Part shown: positions 1 to 5,510 of the stretch, one piece after another
Position numbering within the stretch: the first letter of the stretch is position 1
How the letters are laid out: the number at the start of each line of letters is the position of its first letter
DNA from: Nitrospiria bacterium
Lineage (GTDB): Bacteria; Nitrospirota; CAKKRA01; 9FT-COMBO-42-15
DNA length: 12,971 nt
Direction of reading: 5' to 3'
NCBI GenBank assembly: GCA_919903585.1
Contig: CAKKST010000387.1
Coordinates: 1 to 12,971, forward strand
Notes under the pieces: model-generated
Databases searched by the model: none
What the model was told of the DNA's origin: nothing
What the model saw: only the letters and a program-made list of their open reading frames with translations
Program-made: the position numbers and the translations under genes

Positions 1-51
1 GGTCCGGGGGTAAAGATTGATCCGATAGTTACAGCTAATATGATTGGATAG
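1..51 (+). CDS. rplA: 50S ribosomal protein L1, 3' end (partial)
   Basis: Only the last 16 codons and the TAG stop are present. They read GPGVKIDPIVTANMIG, which resembles the typical L1 C-terminus, where a GPG-(I/V)-(K/R)-(I/V)-D motif lies just before the end. L1 binds 23S rRNA at the mobile L1 stalk next to the E site and is a translational repressor of its own operon in E. coli. Its position directly before the L10 leader and rplJ is the conserved rplK-rplA-rplJ-rplL order, which supports the call despite the very short segment. The start and most of the gene lie outside the window. Confidence 0.85.
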   Translation, partial: GPGVKIDPIVTANMIG

Positions 52-63
52 TAAAGGTCGATG

Positions 64-86
64 GCCTGTTATTTCTTATAACAGGC
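64..86 (+). other. rplA-distal hairpin (weak terminator or processing stem)
   Basis: A 9-bp perfect stem pairs 64-72 with 78-86 around a 5-nt loop. An outer ATGG (61-64) can alternatively pair with CCAT (90-93), placing five T residues (93-97) right after the extended stem. It starts 13 nt after the rplA stop. It could act as a weak terminator, an RNA-processing stem or a 3'-end stabiliser between rplA and rplJ. The stem is visible directly; its role is inferred. Confidence 0.45.
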
Positions 87-97
87 AGTCCATTTTT

Positions 98-190
98 GGT
101 CAGAGACAATAGGCGCATAAAGCTTAATTGTCCCCACTCTCCGCTTGTAAAGATTGGGGCTGCCTATCGAGGCTGGAATGAAGGTATATT
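98..190 (+). promoter_or_regulatory. L10 ribosomal protein leader RNA (autoregulatory)
   Basis: The leader upstream of rplJ carries the hallmarks of the L10 leader family: AGACAATAGGCGC (104-116), a GCTTAAT element (122-128) and a CGAGG box (168-172). A closing helix pairs ATAGGC (109-114) with GCCTAT (162-167). Inside it lie a small GC-ATAAA-GC hairpin (115-123) and a longer hairpin pairing 132-140 with 151-159 with one C-U mismatch. In known examples the L10(L12)4 complex binds this kink-turn-like junction and represses translation of its own mRNA. The match rests on recalled consensus elements and manual pairing, not on a covariance search. The 3' boundary is approximate, because the downstream stem at 210-243 may belong to the same switch. 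Confidence 0.85.
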
Positions 191-209
191 ATAGCGCCTT
201 ATTTTGTGC

Positions 210-243
210 CTGCCTTACCTTGCCATCTGGCAAGCGGGGGCAG
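210..243 (+). other. Downstream leader stem-loop before rplJ
   Basis: CTGCC (210-214) pairs with GGCAG (239-243), enclosing an inner hairpin CTTGCC (219-224) / GGCAAG (229-234) with a 4-nt loop. No U-tract follows, so it is not a standard intrinsic terminator. It lies between the L10-binding core and the rplJ ribosome binding site (286-296), so it is well placed to pass a binding event on to translation. Structure seen by eye; function inferred. Confidence 0.45.
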
Positions 244-296
244 ACAAGAAGGTATATAAAAACCGCCTCTGTGCTGATCGTATTTAGGAAAGGAGG

Positions 297-827
297 ATGG
301 TTTTGAAAAAGTCAGAAAAGGCAGAGATTATTGCAGATTTCCACGACAGGTTTGCAAAGGCTAAGATAGCAGTCTTAACAGAGTATCGCGGCCTTGGTGT
401 GGAAAAGATGACAGATCTCAGGGTAAAACTGCGTGGTGTAAAGGCAGAGTATAAGGTTGTGAAGAATACACTCGCTGGCAAGGCTGCTGAGGGCACTACA
501 GTTGAAAAGTTAAAGGACCATCTAAACGGCCCTGTGGGGATTGCCCTGAGTTATGATGATTCCTTTGGGGTATTAAAGGTCCTTACTGAATTTGTAAAAA
601 AAGAAGCGCAGTTCAAGATCAAGGCCGGCGTGGTAGAGGAAAGGGTTACTAATCCGAATGAGATTAATGCCCTTGCAGGCTTGCCGCCGAGGGATGTGCT
701 TCTTTCAAAGTTCCTTGCAGGGATAAAGTTCCCTGTCTATGGACTGGCGGGTTCTTTAAGCGGTATTGTGCGGAAGCTAATTTATGCCCTGAATTCAGTT
801 AAGGAATTAAAGGCAAAGGCAGGCTAA
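297..827 (+). CDS. rplJ: 50S ribosomal protein L10
   Basis: L10 anchors the ribosomal stalk. Its N-terminal globular domain binds 23S rRNA near L11, and its C-terminal helix carries the L7/L12 dimers. The 176-aa reading (174 aa from the alternative start) has the family-typical opening with KAKIAVLTEYRGLGVEKMTDLR, a central LAGLPPRDVLLSKFLAG segment (about 125-141), and a C-terminal helix SLSGIVRKLIYALNSVKELK that should bind L12. The ATG at 297 directly abuts AGGAGG (291-296), which leaves no spacer unless AGGA at 286-289 is used. TTG at 303 has a 6-nt spacer from AGGAGG and gives MKKSEKAEII, a more usual L10 N-terminus. The true start is therefore uncertain by two codons. The gene is preceded by an L10-type leader and followed 75 nt later by rplL. 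Confidence 0.97.
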   Translation: MVLKKSEKAEIIADFHDRFAKAKIAVLTEYRGLGVEKMTDLRVKLRGVKAEYKVVKNTLAGKAAEGTTVEKLKDHLNGPVGIALSYDDSFGVLKVLTEFVKKEAQFKIKAGVVEERVTNPNEINALAGLPPRDVLLSKFLAGIKFPVYGLAGSLSGIVRKLIYALNSVKELKAKAG

Positions 828-841
828 ACAAAAATTGAAAA

Positions 842-870
842 TTGACAACGGAGTTTGTCATTACTAAAAT
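842..870 (+). promoter_or_regulatory. Putative sigma70-type internal promoter for rplL
   Basis: A perfect -35 hexamer TTGACA (842-847) is followed after exactly 17 nt by TAAAAT (865-870), which matches five of six bases of the -10 consensus. Transcription would start near 877, about 26 nt before the rplL ATG. It lies in the 75-nt rplJ-rplL gap, so it would make rplL mRNA independent of the L10 leader and help supply the several L12 copies needed per L10. The -35 also overlaps a short hairpin in the transcript (843-848 with 855-860). Sequence match only; activity is not shown. Confidence 0.6.
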
Positions 871-902
871 GAATAACTTAATTTTAAGAAGGAGATAGCG
901 AA

Positions 903-1280
903 ATGGCAAATATAACAATGGATGATGTTTTAAACTATATTGACAATATGAAGGTTATTGAATTAGCTGATCTGGTAAAGAAGATAGAGGAGAAGTACGG
1001 CGTAACAGCCGCTGCACCGGTTGCTGCTGCTGCACCGGGCGCCGCAGCCCCTGCTGCCGCAGAGGAGAAGACATCATTTGATGTAATCCTTGCAAGTTCA
1101 GGCGATAAGAAGATTCAGGTCATCAAGGTTGTCAGGGAGCTTACAAGTCTCGGCCTGAAAGAGGCAAAGGATCTTGTTGATGGCGCCCCGAAACCTCTAA
1201 AGTCAGGCGTCTCTAAAGAAGAGGCCGACAAGATGAAGGCAAAACTTGAAGAGGCTGGTGGAAAGGTAGAGATAAAGTAA
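903..1280 (+). CDS. rplL: 50S ribosomal protein L7/L12
   Basis: L7/L12 is the multicopy stalk protein that recruits and activates translational GTPases, including the EF-G and EF-Tu encoded downstream. The 125-aa protein has the usual three parts: an N-terminal dimerisation helix pair (about 1-33), a flexible Ala/Pro hinge (about 35-54), and a globular C-terminal domain (about 57-125). The C-terminal domain contains FDVIL, KIQVIKVVRELTSLGLKEAK and LVDGAPKPLKSGVSKEEA, the conserved factor-binding surface. Length is close to the usual 120-128 aa. AAGGAG (889-894) lies 8 nt before the ATG, so the start is secure. A putative promoter sits just upstream, and a 233-nt gap with a palindromic repeat separates it from rpoB. 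Confidence 0.99.
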   Translation: MANITMDDVLNYIDNMKVIELADLVKKIEEKYGVTAAAPVAAAAPGAAAPAAAEEKTSFDVILASSGDKKIQVIKVVRELTSLGLKEAKDLVDGAPKPLKSGVSKEEADKMKAKLEEAGGKVEIK

Positions 1281-1312
1281 TAGCTTATTTGCAGAAACAG
1301 ATGTTGTAGTTG

Positions 1313-1451
1313 CATTGCGAGCTATAGCGAGGCAATCTAATACTCGTTATGAGTGATGCGTGATGGGTAATGAGTTAAAAAACTTATCACGCATTACAGG
1401 TTACGCATTACGAATTTGAGATTGCTTGGCACCCTTCGGGTGCTCGCAATG
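1313..1451. repeat. Composite palindromic repeat (GTCATTGCGAGC-type, MITE/REP-like)
   Basis: The outer arms CATTGCGAGC (1313-1322) and GCTCGCAATG (1442-1451) are perfect inverted repeats. A second inverted pair, GCAATCT (1332-1338) and AGATTGC (1419-1425), is nested inside. The right arm also contains its own hairpin, GCACCC (1429-1434) / GGGTGC (1438-1443). Arms of this type (ATTGCGAGC...GCAATCT / AGATTGC...GCTCGCAATGAC) are known to me as a high-copy dispersed repeat in many Nitrospirota, Geobacter-like and other genomes. Transcribed into the rplL-rpoB mRNA it would fold into a long stem. No coding capacity is seen. Whether it moves, and by which transposase, cannot be read from here. Confidence 0.8.
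1339..1418. repeat. Inner palindromic repeat within the composite element
   Basis: The 80 nt between the inner arms form their own imperfect palindrome. ATGCGTGAT (1356-1364) pairs with ATCACGCAT (1386-1394), AGTT (1373-1376) pairs with AACT (1381-1384) around an AAAA loop, and CTCGTTAT near the left end mirrors ATTACGAA near the right end with mismatches. ACGCATTAC occurs twice in direct orientation (1389-1397 and 1403-1411). Its composition (repeated ATGCGT/TAATG words) differs from the outer arms, which suggests a second element inserted into the first, or a variable core of the family. Confidence 0.6.
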
Positions 1452-1480
1452 ACGCATAAGGTAAGTAATTTATTTGATTC

Positions 1481-1503
1481 GGTATAATAAATTTTTTTAT
1501 ACC
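1481..1503 (+). promoter_or_regulatory. AT-rich hairpin abutting the rpoB ribosome binding site, containing a TATAAT
   Basis: GGTATAA (1481-1487) pairs with TTATACC (1497-1503), and after one T-T mismatch AA (1489-1490) pairs with TT (1494-1495). The stem ends one base before AGGAGG (1504-1509), so stacking could modulate rpoB translation. The same DNA contains a perfect -10 hexamer, TATAAT (1483-1488), but no recognisable -35 lies 16-18 nt upstream and no TGn extension is present. A promoter here is therefore doubtful. Neither role can be decided from sequence. Confidence 0.4.
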
Positions 1504-1513
1504 AGGAGGTAAA

Positions 1514-4500
1514 ATGAATCAGGCCCAGAGTGTCCAGAAAAGGGTAAGAAAGGATTTCTCAAAGGTACCAGCAAAACTGGAGATACCTAATCTAATAGAG
1601 ATCCAAAAGATGTCATACGAGCGTTTTTTGCAGAAGGATATATCGCATGCAAAGAGGGATGACACAGGGCTTCAGGGCGCCTTTCTGAGCATATTCCCGA
1701 TAGTAGATTTTAATGATACTGCAACAATAGAATTTATAGAATATTCTATTGGCGATCCAAAGTATGATGTCCGGGAATGCCTTGAAAGGGGAATGACCTA
1801 TGGAGCCCCGATGAAGATCAAGGTCAGGCTTATATTAAGCGAGAAGGATAAGGACAGCGGCGCAAAGAGGATCAAGGATATAAAGGAGCAGGAGGTCTAT
1901 CTTGGTGAACTGCCGCTTATGACTGAGACCGGCACCTTTATCATCAATGGCACAGAAAGGGTAGTCGTAAGCCAGCTCCACAGGTCCCCGGGCGCATTCT
2001 TCTCCCATGATAAGGGCAAGACCCATGCAAGCGGGAAGATACTATATTCTGCAAGAATAATCCCATATCGCGGTTCATGGCTTGATTTTGAGTTTGATAT
2101 AAAGGATATCCTTTATGTGCGTATTGACAGAAGGCGGAAGATGCCTGTGACCATACTCGTAAAGGCAATGGGCTATACCTCCGAACAGCTCCTAAAGCTT
2201 TTTTATCTCATAGAAGAGATAGAGTATATCAAGGGTAAGTTTCGCAGAAAGCTGAATCCTGATACACTCATTGGCAATAAGGCATTAATGGACATAGCAG
2301 ACCCCAAGACAGGTGAGGTGATAGCAAAAGAGGGTATAAAGATAAACAGGGCTATGATAAAGAAGATGGAGGCTGCGGGCATTACAGAGATGTCCCTTAC
2401 AAAGGAAGATCTAATTGGCAGGGTGAGCCTTCACGATATTGTAGACCCAGAGACAGGCGAGGTTATAGCAGGAGCAAATGAAAAGATTACAGAGGAGCAG
2501 ATTAATAAGATAATCAAGTCAAAGATTGAGAGGTTTAATGTCCTGTATATTGACGGGATACAGGTTCTTCCAACCATCCGGGATACCATGCTGATGGACA
2601 AGATAAATACCAAGGAAGAGGGAATGGTAGAGATTTATAAAAGGCTAAGACCCGGCGAGACACCCACCATTGAGGCGGCAAGAACACTCTTTGAGGGACT
2701 ATTTTTTGACTCAAAGAGATACGACCTTTCCCCTGTAGGCAGGATGAAGCTGAACAAAAAACTAAAGCTGGAAATCCCCATTGAGAAGAGGACATTAACG
2801 GCTGATGATATTAATGAGGTTGTTAGATACCTGCTGAATCTCAGGGTAGGCAAAGGCGAGATTGATGATATTGACCATCTCGGAAACAGGAGGGTAAGGT
2901 CTGTCGGCGAACTCCTTGAGAATCAATTCAGGGTCGGTCTTGTCCGGATGGAGCGCACAATAAAGGAGCGGATGAATATCCTTGATATGGATGCCATACT
3001 GCCCCATGATCTGATTAATGCAAAGCCTGTGATTGCAGCAGTAAAGGAATTCTTTGGAAGCAGCCAACTCTCGCAATTTATGGATCAGACAAATCCGCTT
3101 GCCGAGATTACACATAAGAGGAGGCTGAGCGCACTTGGTCCGGGCGGCCTGACAAGGGAGAGGGCAGGTTTTGAGGTCAGGGATGTCCACCCAAGCCACT
3201 ATGGCAGGATATGCCCGATTGAGACACCTGAGGGACCGAATATCGGTCTGATAACATCACTTTCAACCTATGCGAGGGTGAATGAATTCGGTTTTATTGA
3301 GGCCCCTTACAGAAAGGTTGTAAAGGGTAAGGTGACAGATGAAATAGTGCATCTCTCTGCAATAGAGGGTGAGGATTTTACTATTGCACAGGCAAATTCA
3401 CCTGTGGATGATAAGGGTCATCTTATAGGGGAAAGCATATCAGCAAGGTATAAAGGGGAGTTTGTCCTCGTTTCACCTGACAGGGTTGGATGTATGGATG
3501 TCTCTCCAAAGCAGCTTGTCAGCGTTGCCACAGCCCTTGTCCCATTTCTGGAAAATGATGATGCCAACCGCGCCTTAATGGGTTCAAACATGCAGAGGCA
3601 GGCTGTTCCACTCCTGACTTCTGAGGCGCCCTTTGTTGGCACAGGTATGGAAGAGGTAGTGGGCCGAGACTCGGGGATCTCAGTACTAGCAAAGAGGAGC
3701 GGGGTTGTGGAGAGCGTTGATGCCGCAAGGATCGTAGTAAAATCAGAGAGCGCAGCAAAAAAAGGACGCACCAAAGAGGAGGGATTGCCTGAAAGCGATC
3801 TTGATGCCTATACCCTCACTAAATTCCAACGTTCAAATCAGAACACCTGTGTAAATCAAAAGCCTATCGTTAATATTGGCGAAAGGGTTACAAAAGGGCA
3901 GGTTATTGCTGACGGGCCTTCAATGGACAGGGGGGAGCTGGCTCTTGGAAGAAATATTCTTGTAGCATTTATGCCTTGGGAGGGCTACAACTTTGAAGAC
4001 GCAATCCTCGTGAGCGAACGGCTTGTGAAAGAGGACAGGTTCACTTCTTTACATATAGAGGAATTTGAGATTGAGTCAAGGGATACGAAGCTCGGCAAGG
4101 AGGAGATCACAAGAGATATACCAAATGTCAGTGAGGAGGCATTAAGGAATCTTGACGAGAGCGGCATAATCCGCATAGGCGCAGAGGTAATGCCCGGTGA
4201 TATCCTTGTCGGGAAGGTTACACCAAAGGGAGAGACCCAGCTTACCCCTGAAGAGAAACTGCTCCGTGCAATCTTCGGGGAAAAGGCCGGGGATGTGAAG
4301 GATGCCTCATTGATTGTGCCGCCCGGCATAGAGGGAACAATTGTTGATGTAAAGATATTCTCAAGAAGGGGTGTTGAAAAGGATGAGAGGTCAAAGCTTA
4401 TTGAGAGCGAAGACCTGCAGAGGCTGCAGAGGGATTATCAGGATGAGCTGAGGATTATTGAGGAGGAGAAGTACAGGAAGCTAAGGGAGATATTAGTGGA

Positions 4501-5494
4501 CCAGACAACAGTTGATGACCTGATTGATTCTGAGACTAACAAGGTTGTCTTACAGAAAAAAAAGAAGATTACACAGGCAGCCCTTGAACGGATATCTGAC
4601 AAGGATCTTGAGAATGTACAGATTGCTGATGTTGAATATCAGGAGAAGCTGGAGGAGATAGAGAGGGCGACAAATGACCAGATTGACATCCTTCAGACGA
4701 TCTTTGATGAAAAGATGGACCGCCTTAAGAAGGGTGATGAACTTCCACCGGGGGTCATCAAACTCGTGAAGGTCTATATTGCAATGAAGAGAAAGCTTTC
4801 TGTTGGCGACAAGATGGCAGGAAGGCACGGGAACAAGGGTGTTGTCTCCAGAATAATACCTGAAGAGGATTTGCCCTATCTTCCGGATGGGACGCCTGTT
4901 GAGATTGTCTTAAATCCCCTCGGCGTGCCGTCAAGGATGAATGTCGGCCAGATACTTGAGGCGCATCTCGGATGGGCAGCACATGCCCTCGGCCTCAATG
5001 TGGCCTCGCCTGTCTTTGAGGGTGCAACAGAATTAGAGATAAAGGATATGCTTAGAAAGGCAAAGCTCCCTGTAAACGGGCAGATAACCCTGCATGATGG
5101 AAGAACAGGCAAGCCCTTTGACAGGGAGGTTACCGTAGGATATATGTATATTCTGAAACTCCATCACCTTGTTGATGATAAGATACATGCAAGGTCAATA
5201 GGGCCGTATTCCCTTGTCACCCAGCAGCCGCTCGGCGGCAAGGCACAGTTTGGAGGCCAGAGGCTTGGAGAGATGGAGGTATGGGCATTACAGGCATACG
5301 GAGCTACATATACGCTTCAGGAATTCCTCACTGTAAAATCCGATGATGTGTCAGGACGTTCCAAGATTTATGAGGCAATTGTTAAAGGCAAGAATTATTT
5401 AGAGTCAGGCCTGCCTGAATCCTTTAATGTATTACTAAAGGAGCTTCAGAGCCTTGGTCTTGATGTAGAGTTAATTAAACAGAGCAAGGACTAA
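1514..5494 (+). CDS. rpoB: DNA-directed RNA polymerase subunit beta
   Basis: The beta subunit forms one pincer of RNA polymerase and half of the active-site cleft. The 1326-aa protein is close to E. coli's 1342. The rifampicin-binding region runs from FFGSSQLSQFMDQ (513-525) through THKRRLSALGPGG (533-545). The residues equivalent to E. coli Q513, D516, H526 and S531 are all wild type (Q521, D524, H534, S539). Near the active site are GDKMAGRHGNKG (from G1098) and KIHARS (from K1223), which carry the conserved Lys and His. Insertion SI1 is present with two DPxTGEVIA modules (D263 and D311), and SI2 is present as a charged, coiled-coil-rich segment at about 950-1075, as in Gram-negative lineages. 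AGGAGG (1504-1509) lies 4 nt before the ATG. rpoC follows after 16 nt. The gene is intact. Confidence 0.99.
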   Translation: MNQAQSVQKRVRKDFSKVPAKLEIPNLIEIQKMSYERFLQKDISHAKRDDTGLQGAFLSIFPIVDFNDTATIEFIEYSIGDPKYDVRECLERGMTYGAPMKIKVRLILSEKDKDSGAKRIKDIKEQEVYLGELPLMTETGTFIINGTERVVVSQLHRSPGAFFSHDKGKTHASGKILYSARIIPYRGSWLDFEFDIKDILYVRIDRRRKMPVTILVKAMGYTSEQLLKLFYLIEEIEYIKGKFRRKLNPDTLIGNKALMDIADPKTGEVIAKEGIKINRAMIKKMEAAGITEMSLTKEDLIGRVSLHDIVDPETGEVIAGANEKITEEQINKIIKSKIERFNVLYIDGIQVLPTIRDTMLMDKINTKEEGMVEIYKRLRPGETPTIEAARTLFEGLFFDSKRYDLSPVGRMKLNKKLKLEIPIEKRTLTADDINEVVRYLLNLRVGKGEIDDIDHLGNRRVRSVGELLENQFRVGLVRMERTIKERMNILDMDAILPHDLINAKPVIAAVKEFFGSSQLSQFMDQTNPLAEITHKRRLSALGPGGLTRERAGFEVRDVHPSHYGRICPIETPEGPNIGLITSLSTYARVNEFGFIEAPYRKVVKGKVTDEIVHLSAIEGEDFTIAQANSPVDDKGHLIGESISARYKGEFVLVSPDRVGCMDVSPKQLVSVATALVPFLENDDANRALMGSNMQRQAVPLLTSEAPFVGTGMEEVVGRDSGISVLAKRSGVVESVDAARIVVKSESAAKKGRTKEEGLPESDLDAYTLTKFQRSNQNTCVNQKPIVNIGERVTKGQVIADGPSMDRGELALGRNILVAFMPWEGYNFEDAILVSERLVKEDRFTSLHIEEFEIESRDTKLGKEEITRDIPNVSEEALRNLDESGIIRIGAEVMPGDILVGKVTPKGETQLTPEEKLLRAIFGEKAGDVKDASLIVPPGIEGTIVDVKIFSRRGVEKDERSKLIESEDLQRLQRDYQDELRIIEEEKYRKLREILVDQTTVDDLIDSETNKVVLQKKKKITQAALERISDKDLENVQIADVEYQEKLEEIERATNDQIDILQTIFDEKMDRLKKGDELPPGVIKLVKVYIAMKRKLSVGDKMAGRHGNKGVVSRIIPEEDLPYLPDGTPVEIVLNPLGVPSRMNVGQILEAHLGWAAHALGLNVASPVFEGATELEIKDMLRKAKLPVNGQITLHDGRTGKPFDREVTVGYMYILKLHHLVDDKIHARSIGPYSLVTQQPLGGKAQFGGQRLGEMEVWALQAYGATYTLQEFLTVKSDDVSGRSKIYEAIVKGKNYLESGLPESFNVLLKELQSLGLDVELIKQSKD

Positions 5495-5510
5495 ATTAGG
5501 AGGGTCTACT

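Noticed and set aside
1015..1065. GC-rich Ala/Pro repeat in rplL as an insertion or low-complexity artefact
   Set aside because: It is the normal flexible hinge of L7/L12, with the expected length and position.
1115..1315. Open frames on the - strand opposite rplL, rpoB, rpoC and fusA, up to about 174 codons
   Set aside because: They lie antisense to well-conserved genes, show no recognisable motifs, have low-complexity Ser/Leu/His-rich translations and lack ribosome binding sites; they are shadows of the sense codon use.
1389..1411. Two copies of ACGCATTAC as a minimal CRISPR-like array
   Set aside because: Only two 9-nt copies 14 nt apart within a palindromic element; repeat length, spacer size and cas genes are all wrong for CRISPR.
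3050..3140. Possible rifampicin-resistance changes in rpoB, and streptomycin-resistance changes in rpsL
   Set aside because: The main resistance positions (RpoB Q521, D524, H534, S539; S12 K43, K88) all carry the sensitive wild-type residue.
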